64,000 nucleotides of DNA from Sphingobacterium siyangense (GTDB lineage: Bacteria > Bacteroidota > Bacteroidia > Sphingobacteriales > Sphingobacteriaceae). This document shows positions 43,524 to 51,770 of this stretch, piece by piece. Made by a program: the position numbers and the translations under genes. The DNA lies in contig NZ_VLKR01000020.1 of NCBI RefSeq assembly GCF_007830445.1, positions 62,001-126,000 of the forward strand, written 5' to 3'. The first letter of the stretch is position 1, and each line of letters begins with the position of its first letter. Below the pieces are notes generated by a model that was not told where the DNA came from, ran no database searches, and worked only from the letters and a program-made list of their open reading frames with translations.

Positions 43524-44078
43524 ATGATGAAATTCTTAAGATTCCTACTTCCAATCACCGTTCTTTTTTGCTTCTTTGAACAGGCCAAGTCGCAAAACAA
43601 CCCAGACTCCAGCTCTTTTGAGGTACAACGAAGCCGTGTAAATGACCTACTCGATGCCCGTCAACAGAAATTCGGGGCTTATGACACGAGCCTCACACAA
43701 AAAACAGGACTTTTTGGTCTTTTCAAATCGAAAGGTGACATGCAAAAGAGCATCGATATCCTTAAAGATATCGTCATCACAGATAACAACATTTTCCTGG
43801 AAACCCAAAAACTATTGAAAATCAAAGATTTTGAGAAAGATAAATACCAACAATTGGCAACAGATTACGACAAGCAGGTCTCAGCCTATATTGGTACCAT
43901 AAGTAAACTTCAAAAAGAAAACGAAAAGCTGCGGGCACAGGGAGACAAAACATCCGAAAATTTACCGCTAAGCAACATCCTCCTCTATATCGCTTTACTT
44001 GTTATCGCCGTATTAGGCTATGTACTCTATAAATTTAAAGCGCAACAAACAGCTTCAAAACAACAAAATTTAGGATAA
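43524..44078 (+). CDS. Signal-anchored coiled-coil membrane protein, unknown function
   Basis: 184 residues from the first of two adjacent ATGs. A signal peptide (cleavage near 'AKSQNN') is followed by a helical region with a probable coiled coil (about 85-140, 'QLATDYDKQVSAYIGTISKL', 'KENEKLRAQ') and one C-terminal membrane helix (about 148-170, 'NILLYIALLVIAVLGYVLY') with a short basic cytoplasmic tail. This topology places the coiled coil in the periplasm. It resembles small conserved Bacteroidota envelope proteins sometimes mislabelled as tRNA methyltransferases; nothing enzymatic is visible. It precedes the ABC exporter by 160 bp. Confidence 0.65.
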   Translation: MMKFLRFLLPITVLFCFFEQAKSQNNPDSSSFEVQRSRVNDLLDARQQKFGAYDTSLTQKTGLFGLFKSKGDMQKSIDILKDIVITDNNIFLETQKLLKIKDFEKDKYQQLATDYDKQVSAYIGTISKLQKENEKLRAQGDKTSENLPLSNILLYIALLVIAVLGYVLYKFKAQQTASKQQNLG

Positions 44079-44201
44079 AACGCCACAGCAATAGACATCT
44101 ACACAACGACAAGCCACTTAAAACTGCTGTTTAAATCAGAAAAAGTACGATTCTATTCAAAAATTGACTAAAGTATGATAGCAAAATATTTTTAATCTCT
44201 T

Positions 44202-44209
44202 TACATTTG
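44202..44209 (+). promoter_or_regulatory. -7 box TACATTTG before the ABC exporter
   Basis: Exact TAnnTTTG match, 29 bp before ATG 44239. The implied leader is about 25 nt. Confidence 0.45.
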
Positions 44210-44238
44210 TCCTCGCAACAAAATTTGAAGTAGCGGAT

Positions 44239-46074
44239 ATGGCAAGAGGATTCAACAGCGGTAATAAACAAGAAGAAGATCTACCAAAACCAAAATTGAA
44301 TAAGGAGCTCCTATTGAGAGCATCTAAATTGATGACCTATTTAAAACCTTATCGGTTTAAATTTGGGGTCGGCATGTTTTTCTTGGTATTATCCAGTTTG
44401 GCCATGCTCGCCTTTCCGGCTTTGCTTGGTGCCATGATTGATGCTGCGCAAGGTAAGCAAACTTATCCATGGCTTGCACCACATGTTTATTATATTGGTG
44501 GAATTGCCTTTATTATTCTGTCTTTTCTATCAGTCGTCTCTTTTTTTCGTATACGCATTTTTGTTGAGATTGCAGAACGTACGCTATCCGCATTACGCAA
44601 GGACACCTACCTCAAACTCATTTCATTACCAATCGAATTTTTCGCCAATCGCCGTGTCGGGGAATTAAACAGCCGCTTGTCTGCAGACCTTTCACAGATT
44701 CAGGATACGTTAACAACAACATTGGCTGAAATCTTAAGACAGTTGATTAGTCTTTGTTTCGGTGTATTCCTTTTGGTTTGGGTATCCCCCAAACTTGCGC
44801 TCATGAACCTTTGTATATTACCGATCATTGTTGTGGCTGCTATTATTTTCGGAAAATTCATCCGCGAATTATCCAGACAGGCACAGGATAAAATGGCCGA
44901 GTCAAATAGTATTGTCCAGGAAACATTGTTGGGGATAAGCAATGTAAAAGCCTTTGTGAATGAATATTTCGAATTCAACCGTTACAGTAATCAGATGGAT
45001 TCGGTCGTGAAATTAGCGGTCAAAGGAGCTACCTTCCGAGGTGCTTTTGCCTCTTTTATTATCTTCTGTATTTTCGGAGCTGTGATCGCTGTCATTTGGT
45101 ATGGAGCTGCATTAGTTTCTATCCATGAAATGACAGTAGGCGACCTAACGACCTATATTCTATATTCGATGTTTGTAGCAGGTTCTATGGGTAGTTTTCC
45201 GGAGCTATACGCTAATATCCAACGCTCTTTGGGAGCGAGTGAACGGATTTTGGAAATTTTGGATGAGCCACAAGAAAACCTTAATGTGAAACCAACTTGC
45301 AAGGAAGTCCACAAAACCATGACCGGTAAACTAAGCTTCAACCATGTTTCCTTTGCCTACCCAAGCCGTCCCGATATTGAAATCCTGAAAGACATCAACT
45401 TTACAGCCAATGCGGGTGATAAAATCGCTATAGTTGGCCCAAGTGGAACCGGGAAATCAACGATAGCTTCATTGATTCTACAATTCTACACAGCAAAAAA
45501 AGGGGAAGTAAGTTACGACGACAGACCTGCATCCGATTTTGAGCTTTGTGATATCCGCAACCAGGTCGCTATCGTACCACAGGATGTTTTGTTATTTGGC
45601 GGGACAATCCGTGAAAATATAGCTTATGGTAAGCTCGAGGCTACAGAAGATGAAATTATAGCAGCTGCGAGACGTGCCAACGCGCACCAATTTATTTTAA
45701 ATTTCCCTGAAGGCTATGACACCATTGTTGGTGAACGTGGCGTTAAACTCTCCGGTGGTCAGCGCCAGCGCATTGCCATTGCCCGTGCACTTCTAAAAGA
45801 CCCTGCAATTCTTATTCTGGACGAAGCCACCTCTTCCTTAGACTCAGAGTCAGAAAGACAGGTACAGGAGGCATTGGAGGAATTAATGCGTGGACGCACC
45901 TCGATCATTATTGCACACCGACTATCGACCATTGTTGATGCCGATAAAATTATCGTTGTCGAAAATGGAATCGTATCTGAAAGCGGTACTCACTTTGAAC
46001 TGCTCCAAAAAGAAAGCGGTCTCTATCAGCATCTGTATAATCTGCAGTCAAAGCAGCAGAAAATTGATATGTAA
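44239..46074 (+). CDS. MsbA/BmrA-like ABC exporter (permease-ATPase fusion)
   Basis: 611 residues, a half-transporter with six membrane helices (about 40-340) fused to a nucleotide-binding domain (about 365-605). Walker A 'IVGPSGTGKSTIASLIL' near residue 398, Q-loop 'IVPQDVLLFGGTIRENIAYG', signature 'LSGGQRQRIAIARALL', Walker B 'ILILDEATSSLDSESE' and H-loop 'IAHRLST' are all intact. It works as a homodimer exporting lipids or hydrophobic compounds; the position near envelope genes suggests lipid or LPS-related export, but the substrate cannot be read. Confidence 0.93.
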   Translation: MARGFNSGNKQEEDLPKPKLNKELLLRASKLMTYLKPYRFKFGVGMFFLVLSSLAMLAFPALLGAMIDAAQGKQTYPWLAPHVYYIGGIAFIILSFLSVVSFFRIRIFVEIAERTLSALRKDTYLKLISLPIEFFANRRVGELNSRLSADLSQIQDTLTTTLAEILRQLISLCFGVFLLVWVSPKLALMNLCILPIIVVAAIIFGKFIRELSRQAQDKMAESNSIVQETLLGISNVKAFVNEYFEFNRYSNQMDSVVKLAVKGATFRGAFASFIIFCIFGAVIAVIWYGAALVSIHEMTVGDLTTYILYSMFVAGSMGSFPELYANIQRSLGASERILEILDEPQENLNVKPTCKEVHKTMTGKLSFNHVSFAYPSRPDIEILKDINFTANAGDKIAIVGPSGTGKSTIASLILQFYTAKKGEVSYDDRPASDFELCDIRNQVAIVPQDVLLFGGTIRENIAYGKLEATEDEIIAAARRANAHQFILNFPEGYDTIVGERGVKLSGGQRQRIAIARALLKDPAILILDEATSSLDSESERQVQEALEELMRGRTSIIIAHRLSTIVDADKIIVVENGIVSESGTHFELLQKESGLYQHLYNLQSKQQKIDM

Positions 46075-46177
46075 AATTTTGTTAATTATTGATTCTTTTT
46101 AAACAAATTCACCCTGTGATTGTTCATTTGGTATCATACTTGATTATCATTTGAATATATAACAAAATAGAAGAATT

Positions 46178-46576
46178 ATGAAAAATAGCAAAAATGGATT
46201 AGTGGCATTTGCTTTGGTAGGATTAGCTGCGGGAGCTGCTGCATGGTATCTTTTAGGAACTGATGATGGAAAAAAACAATTAGATCGTGCAAATGATGGC
46301 ATTAAAAGCTTAACTAAGTCATTGAAAGATCTTTCAAAAAAAGAAGCTAAAAAGGCACAAAAACTAGCCAACAGAGCTTCGGCTGAACTAGACCATTTGA
46401 AATCAAAGGCACAAGCAGCGTTCAGCAGAGCTTCAGATGATGCAGATGCATTGAAAAACAAAGCAAAAGAAGCCGGCAGAGAAGCTTTGGACCACGCCAA
46501 TAATGCCGCTCAAAATTTGGCAAGCAAAATCGACAATACAACTGATGCTGCAAAATCCAAAATTTCTAACGCATAA
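46178..46576 (+). CDS. YtxH-like small membrane-anchored protein
   Basis: 132 residues. One N-terminal membrane segment with small residues ('LVAFALVGLAAGAAAWYLLG', about 8-27), then a highly charged Lys/Ala-rich helical region with no cysteine ('LSKKEAKKAQKLANRASAEL', 'NKAKEAGREALDHA'). This is the YtxH/general-stress type pattern, with low-complexity apolipoprotein-like helices. Function unknown; homologues are often stress-induced. Separated from ccmB by 41 bp containing a strong promoter box. Confidence 0.65.
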   Translation: MKNSKNGLVAFALVGLAAGAAAWYLLGTDDGKKQLDRANDGIKSLTKSLKDLSKKEAKKAQKLANRASAELDHLKSKAQAAFSRASDDADALKNKAKEAGREALDHANNAAQNLASKIDNTTDAAKSKISNA

Positions 46577-46603
46577 GTAGAAAAATAGGTCAAAATACAT
46601 TTG

Positions 46604-46611
46604 TATCTTTG
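46604..46611 (+). promoter_or_regulatory. -7 box TATCTTTG directly before ccmB
   Basis: Exact consensus. The ccmB ATG is at 46618, so transcription would begin at or within a few nucleotides of the start codon. Confidence 0.6.
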
Positions 46612-46617
46612 CCGCAT

Positions 46618-47277
46618 ATGACTTTGCTGCAACAGGTAAAAACTTTAATTCTTAAAGACATCATTCTGGAATGGCGTTCAAAATATGCTATTAACGGAAT
46701 TCTACTATATGTCGTATCAACTGTTTTCGTTTGCTATCAAGCGTTCAAATCAGTTGATACGGCTACTTGGAATGCATTATTCTGGATCATTATGCTCTTC
46801 GCTTCGATCAATGCAATCAACAAAAGCTTCGTCCAAGAAAACCCAAACCGGCAACTTTACTATTATTCACTGGTCGATCCCAGAGCAATCATTTTAGCGA
46901 AAGTCATTTACAATATGATGATGATGACCCTGCTGGCGATCATTGCCTATTTTGTCTATTCGACGATATTCAGAAACCCTGTCGGTGATCCAACCCTTTA
47001 CTTCATTTCGGTCATCTTGGGCAGCATAAGTTTTGCTACTGTTTTTACCATGATCTCGGGGATCAGCTCCAAAGCAGGCAACAATAGCACCCTAATGGCC
47101 ATCTTGAGTTTCCCCGCCATTATCCCGCTGTTAATCGTATTAATCAAGCTGTCTCGCAATGCAATAGAAGGCCTGGAAAGGGCTTCCAGCAGCAAAGAAA
47201 TAATCGTATTACTTGCAATTAATGTAATCACCATCACTATTTCTTTGTTGTTATTTCCGTACCTTTGGCGAGATTAA
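46618..47277 (+). CDS. ccmB: Heme exporter membrane protein CcmB
   Basis: 219 residues from ATG 46618; a TTG at 46609 overlaps the -7 box and is unlikely to be used. Six membrane helices are predicted, with the family's N-terminal 'KDIILEWRSKYAINGILLY' and central 'NKSFVQENPNRQLYYYSLVDPR'. CcmB is the permease of the CcmAB transporter needed for system I cytochrome c maturation; CcmC follows 37 bp downstream. The ATPase gene ccmA is not in the neighbourhood. Confidence 0.9.
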   Translation: MTLLQQVKTLILKDIILEWRSKYAINGILLYVVSTVFVCYQAFKSVDTATWNALFWIIMLFASINAINKSFVQENPNRQLYYYSLVDPRAIILAKVIYNMMMMTLLAIIAYFVYSTIFRNPVGDPTLYFISVILGSISFATVFTMISGISSKAGNNSTLMAILSFPAIIPLLIVLIKLSRNAIEGLERASSSKEIIVLLAINVITITISLLLFPYLWRD

Positions 47278-47314
47278 GTGTCAGAATTGAGAACAAACTA
47301 AATTCAATTTATCC

Positions 47315-47977
47315 ATGAGAAAAAAATGGTGGAAAATATTAGCGGTAATGATTATCTGTGCGGTCATTATCAATGGTCTTTTAGGACCTGTTCCCCGCCT
47401 ATTCATCCTTCACGAAAGCATACGAAATGTTTATTTTCATGTCCCAATGTGGTCTGCCATGTTCGTTATGTACTTGGTTTCCGTTATTTACAGTATTAAA
47501 TACCTCAATACGGGCAAACAGGAGTATGATTTAATGGCCATTGAAGCTGTCAATACCGGAATAACATTTTGTTTTCTTGGACTTGCCACAGGCATGCTTT
47601 GGGCAAACATTACCTGGGGAGAACCCTGGCCAAACGATCCGAAGCTTAATGGCTCCGCAATAGCAACACTGATGTATCTGGCCTATTTGGTACTCCGTAA
47701 TGCGCTGGAAGAAGAGCAAAAAAGAGCAAAAATATCCGCTGTGTACAATATCTTTGCATTTCCAATTATCATCGTGCTACTTTATATTCTACCGAAGATG
47801 ACAGACTCTCTTCACCCCGGAAGTGGTGGAAACGCTGCCTTTGGCGATTTAAAAATGAGCAGCGAGCTACGTCCTACATTTTATGCAGCGATGATTGGCT
47901 GGCCAATGATTGCAGCTTGGATCTGTTCACTCCGCTATAGAGTACGTTTGCTCGAAAAGAAAGATTTGAACGCATAG
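47315..47977 (+). CDS. ccmC: Heme handling protein CcmC/CcsA-type cytochrome c assembly protein
   Basis: 220 residues, about six membrane helices. The tryptophan-rich periplasmic loop, here 'WANITWGEPWPNDPKLN', and two external histidines in 'ILHESIRNVYFHVPMW' match the heme-handling family. It attaches or presents heme to CcmE in system I. It is preceded by ccmB and followed after about 147 bp by the CcmD-like gene. Confidence 0.92.
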   Translation: MRKKWWKILAVMIICAVIINGLLGPVPRLFILHESIRNVYFHVPMWSAMFVMYLVSVIYSIKYLNTGKQEYDLMAIEAVNTGITFCFLGLATGMLWANITWGEPWPNDPKLNGSAIATLMYLAYLVLRNALEEEQKRAKISAVYNIFAFPIIIVLLYILPKMTDSLHPGSGGNAAFGDLKMSSELRPTFYAAMIGWPMIAAWICSLRYRVRLLEKKDLNA

Positions 47978-48124
47978 AATTGAACGGCTAATACAATCCT
48001 CTATTTCTATCATAGAGAAATCGGGTAAAGCCCAATCAATAAAAAACAGGATATTACATAAATCAAATAGCGTGTATCGAGTCATGTATAACAATGAAAA
48101 CGACACGAATAATATTTTAAACAA

Positions 48125-48334
48125 ATGAAAAAAATAACATTGTCAATCGCCTTACTACTCTTATCGACTTTGAGCACATTTGCACAAGATGATGTCGAGA
48201 TGGCGACTGGATTGCGTAGCGAAGGTAAAATCTACGTTGTTGTATTGGTCATGTTGGTCATTTTTTTAGGTTTGGCTTTCTTCCTTTTCTTGCTCGATCG
48301 CCGTATCAGCAAATTGGAAAAAAAGAATAAATAG
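48125..48334 (+). CDS. ccmD: CcmD-family small membrane protein
   Basis: 69 residues: a cleavable signal-like segment ending 'STFAQDD' and a second membrane helix ('VVVLVMLVIFLGLAFFLFLL') followed by a basic 'DRRISKLEKKNK' tail. Small size, topology and position straight after ccmC fit the Bacteroidota CcmD family, which helps release holo-CcmE from CcmC. Sequence alone would not prove it. Confidence 0.7.
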   Translation: MKKITLSIALLLLSTLSTFAQDDVEMATGLRSEGKIYVVVLVMLVIFLGLAFFLFLLDRRISKLEKKNK

Positions 48335-48354
48335 CATTTTATTGATCGCATACA

Positions 48355-49338
48355 ATGATTATAAGTCAGTTTAGAAATTATTCACCCATCAATATTTTAT
48401 TTCTATCCCTCGTGGGTTTTGTTTTATGTTTAGGCATATTTCTTCACCTTCCGGACAAACTTGATTCTGTAATCTTTGAACCTGCCTTGGGGAATCTTTT
48501 AGGAGAAAATAACTTAATCAACCTCTCTCCTTCGACCAATGTTTTTATCACACTGATCTTGACGATTTTTCAAGCAACGATACTCAATCGCATCACAAGC
48601 CATTTTAACCTGCTGGGCAAACCCAGTTTTTTGGTGGCTTTGATGTATATGTCACTGGCCAGCTTGTTTTTACCATTTTTGGTACTGTCCCCGACCCTGA
48701 TCTGTAATTTTATTTCGATATGGATGTTAAGCAAGTTGCTCTCCCTCTATCGGCAGACAGATGTTAAAGCCGAAATGTTTGATCTCGGTATGATTGTAGG
48801 TATAGGAAGTCTGATCTACTTCCCGTTTCTGAGTATGTTCTTCCTATTGTGGATAGGCCTACTCATTTTTAGGCCCTTCAATTGGCGTGAGTGGATCACC
48901 CCTTTACTTGGCCTGGCAACAGTTTATTTCATCTTAGCGGTTATCTATCTATGGATGGGTAAAATGCAGCAGTTTTATACCATTTGGCTGCCGTTTACCT
49001 ACAAATTCCCTACTGCTATTCGCATTCAATTAGTCGATTATCTGGTACTCGTCCCGGTAATCTTTACGTTAATACTCTTCCTTTTGGTATTGAAAGACAA
49101 TTTTTTCAAAAGTGTCGTGCATATTCGCAAGTCATTTCAACTGTTGTTTTTTATGTTATGCCTAGCGATCGTCTCTTTTTATTGGAATAAAAAACTAACG
49201 GAGGCTCATTTTTTACTTTGTGCCCCTTCTATCGCTATTTATATGGCTTATTATTTCACCTATGCCAAAAAGAAATGGTTTTTTGAAGTCGTATATGCCA
49301 TCATAACACTTACCATAATCTACTTTCAGTTTTTCTAA
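48355..49338 (+). CDS. DUF6427-type polytopic membrane protein
   Basis: 327 residues with about eight to nine predicted membrane helices and almost no soluble domain. 'FRPFNWREWITPLLGL' (about 175-190) is a recognisable motif of this Bacteroidota family, which is usually found next to cytochrome c or envelope genes. No catalytic or transport motif is visible. The start is 20 bp after ccmD, so it is probably co-transcribed with it. Confidence 0.65.
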   Translation: MIISQFRNYSPINILFLSLVGFVLCLGIFLHLPDKLDSVIFEPALGNLLGENNLINLSPSTNVFITLILTIFQATILNRITSHFNLLGKPSFLVALMYMSLASLFLPFLVLSPTLICNFISIWMLSKLLSLYRQTDVKAEMFDLGMIVGIGSLIYFPFLSMFFLLWIGLLIFRPFNWREWITPLLGLATVYFILAVIYLWMGKMQQFYTIWLPFTYKFPTAIRIQLVDYLVLVPVIFTLILFLLVLKDNFFKSVVHIRKSFQLLFFMLCLAIVSFYWNKKLTEAHFLLCAPSIAIYMAYYFTYAKKKWFFEVVYAIITLTIIYFQFF

Positions 49339-49404
49339 ACTACTGTACAATAAGTGTTTAACCTTTTTTAACAAAATCGGCTTAACAAGCTCGCAAAAAT
49401 TGAA

Positions 49405-49412
49405 TAGTTTTG
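49405..49412 (+). promoter_or_regulatory. -7 box TAGTTTTG before the outer-membrane barrel gene
   Basis: Exact TAnnTTTG match, about 100 bp before ATG 49514. Confidence 0.4.
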
Positions 49413-49513
49413 TATGCGATTAAAAGCAAAGAACATTTAATATAAGAGTCAGATAACTCGAAAATTTCACTAAAACTAAATAAACATTAGTTTCTCAATT
49501 TTATAGATTGACC

Positions 49514-50839
49514 ATGCAGAAACGCTTTACAAGCTCTCTAAGAAATAAATCACTCCAACTGTTGTTAGCAGGTGGAATTTTAGCTAGTTCTACTACCGCA
49601 TTTGCACAAAAAACGACATCCGCATCACCTTATTCTCAATTTGGACTTGGTCAGATGCGTGAAGATTTATTGCCACAATATAGAGGGATGGGAGGTGTCA
49701 ATACCGCTATCCGGAGAATCAATGGCGTATACAATACCAACCCAAGCAACCCTGCATCTTATTCTGCAACACAGTTTACAACCTTTGATGCTGGTTTATA
49801 CGGGAATTACACGCAGTTAAATTCGACGACCAGATCCGATAATACTGCTGACTTTGCCTTTAGCCACATCACCATGACTTTCCCAATGAAACGATTTGGT
49901 GGTATCAGCTTGGGTATCCTTCCCTACTCGGATATAGGCTATCGGACATCTTCATCTGGAACGGTCAATTCTGATCCCTATACGAAAGTATTCACGGGCG
50001 AAGGTGGTTTAACTAAAGCCTATGCAGGTTGGGGTGTACGCATTGTAAAAGGTCTGAGTATTGGTGCCAATATGTCTTATCTATTTGGAACCTTAAATGA
50101 TTATAGCCGTGCAGAGTTTTTGCCTACATCCGGAGCATTAAATACGCAACAACAAAATAAGCGCGAAATCCAAGGAATTATCTTTGATTATGGATTACAG
50201 TACGAACAACCTTTAAATAGAGAATATTCGTTGATCGTTGGTTATTCAGGATCGCTAAATAATGACATCAAAGAAAGAACAACAATTTTTAATACAAGAA
50301 TTACACCTTCAACGGATCCAGACAATCAAAACATTCCTTTGGATAGTACCTATGTTTCTGGCCGTAGCAGCAGGCATTTGACGCTTCCGTTGAAACACAA
50401 TGTAGGTATTACCCTTGCACGTAATAACCGCTGGTTGGTAGGGGCCGATTTTAAATATGCCGATTGGTCAAGATTTCAGACAAGAGCGGGTGAAAACGAA
50501 CTACGGAAGAATTATGGCGTAGCCATTGGTGGTCAGATAACACCAGATGTTACTTCGCTCAAATATTTAAACCAAGTAGACTATAGAGTTGGTTTTAGGT
50601 ATAATAAAACACAATATTTCTTAAGCGACCAAAATATCAACGATATGGCGGTTACTGTAGGCGTAGGTTTGCCATTGGCAAGAAATCAATTTTCAGGGGC
50701 CTTCTCTAAAATAAATTTCTCTGCAGAATTTGGCCAAATGGGTAAAATTAGCAATAGCCTCCTACGTGAACGTTATATTAACTTTAATATCGGCTTTACC
50801 CTAAATGACCGCTGGTTTAGAAAACCTCCTTTAGATTAA
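49514..50839 (+). CDS. Outer-membrane beta-barrel protein (FadL/PorV-like shape)
   Basis: 441 residues from ATG 49514 (an upstream TTG adds two residues). Signal peptide cleaved near 'AFAQKT'. The mature N-terminus 'SPYSQFGLGQM' and 'RGMGGVNTAIRR' followed by 'NPSNPASYSA' are typical of Bacteroidota OmpP1/FadL-like barrels, and the rest is alternating strands ending in an aromatic strand. Ligand unknown. It ends 8 bp before lptC, an arrangement seen in related genomes, suggesting an outer-membrane biogenesis or LPS-transport context. Confidence 0.8.
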   Translation: MQKRFTSSLRNKSLQLLLAGGILASSTTAFAQKTTSASPYSQFGLGQMREDLLPQYRGMGGVNTAIRRINGVYNTNPSNPASYSATQFTTFDAGLYGNYTQLNSTTRSDNTADFAFSHITMTFPMKRFGGISLGILPYSDIGYRTSSSGTVNSDPYTKVFTGEGGLTKAYAGWGVRIVKGLSIGANMSYLFGTLNDYSRAEFLPTSGALNTQQQNKREIQGIIFDYGLQYEQPLNREYSLIVGYSGSLNNDIKERTTIFNTRITPSTDPDNQNIPLDSTYVSGRSSRHLTLPLKHNVGITLARNNRWLVGADFKYADWSRFQTRAGENELRKNYGVAIGGQITPDVTSLKYLNQVDYRVGFRYNKTQYFLSDQNINDMAVTVGVGLPLARNQFSGAFSKINFSAEFGQMGKISNSLLRERYINFNIGFTLNDRWFRKPPLD

Positions 50840-50847
50840 TTAATACG

Positions 50848-51477
50848 ATGGTACGCAAGGCATTTGCTTCATCCATATTCCAAAATATATCGCCCCTAGT
50901 AATATTATCTTTACTAGGGGCGCTCTCATTGACCTCTTGCGAACCGGATCTCAAAGAGGTGGATCGCCTTGCCAACATGAAAAAGGAAGAGGCGGTCGAC
51001 ATTTCACGTCATGTCGATATTATCTATAGCGATTCCACACGGGTAAAAGCGAATCTCACAGCGCCCGAAATGCGTATCAAACACGATAGCACCGAAGTAT
51101 ACGAATTTCCAAAAAGCATAAAAATCATCTTTTACGATGACAATTTAAAGGAAACTCAGCGAATCACTTCCGACCACGCCATCCGAAGGGAAAAAGAAAA
51201 GACGACCACCTTTACAAAAAATGTGGTGGTAACGATGGCTGACGGTTCTGTCATCAAAACAGAAGAGATTATCTACGACGAAAGTAAGGCCGATAGCAAC
51301 AGCAACATGACCTTTTATAATCATGTTCCCATTACGGCATTCTTTCGAGATAATCGCGGTAACTTACAAGGTTCATCATTTACTTCGGACAAAGATTTTA
51401 AACATGTCAATATAGCCAATGCAACTGGGTATACGGTCATTACCAACAACAACCTCTTCCCTTCGTTAGGTAAATAG
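50848..51477 (+). CDS. lptC: LPS export protein LptC
   Basis: 209 residues. Lipobox-like 'LSLTSCEPD' (Cys about 31) suggests a lipid anchor in place of the E. coli membrane helix. The LptC/LptA jelly-roll follows: 'VDIIYSDSTRVKANLTAPEM', 'EFPKSIKIIFYDDNLKETQ', 'TTFTKNVVVTMADGSVIKTE' and 'TSDKDFKHV'. LptC passes LPS from LptBFG to the periplasmic bridge. It starts 8 bp after the barrel gene. A weak hairpin follows at 51492-51515. Confidence 0.88.
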   Translation: MVRKAFASSIFQNISPLVILSLLGALSLTSCEPDLKEVDRLANMKKEEAVDISRHVDIIYSDSTRVKANLTAPEMRIKHDSTEVYEFPKSIKIIFYDDNLKETQRITSDHAIRREKEKTTTFTKNVVVTMADGSVIKTEEIIYDESKADSNSNMTFYNHVPITAFFRDNRGNLQGSSFTSDKDFKHVNIANATGYTVITNNNLFPSLGK

Positions 51478-51491
51478 CTCATCGTGGGCCA

Positions 51492-51515
51492 TAAACCAGA
51501 TTCCGGTTTGGTTTA
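51492..51515 (+). terminator. Weak hairpin after lptC
   Basis: TAAACCA (51492-51498) pairs with TGGTTTA (51509-51515); 10-nt loop, no T-tract. The remaining gap to ppiD (to 51770) is AT-rich and has a TATCTTGC promoter-like box at 51689-51696. Confidence 0.3.
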
Positions 51516-51770
51516 AAAGCAGCTATGGATCTGATACAATGGCTCCAGACTGTTTATTTATACGATTAAGTTATTCAAAACGAATCATTTGAACTAAAAG
51601 AGAACAAAAAACTCCACTTTATACAAATAGTTTTCAAATTTGTTTTGCTACATTCAGGAAAATATTCCGTTTTTTTTTATAAAAATTGTATCTTGCACCG
51701 CATTTTGCTATGCTATGCATAAATTAACGAAATACAAGTATTTACACAATATAAACACAATAAGCAGACT

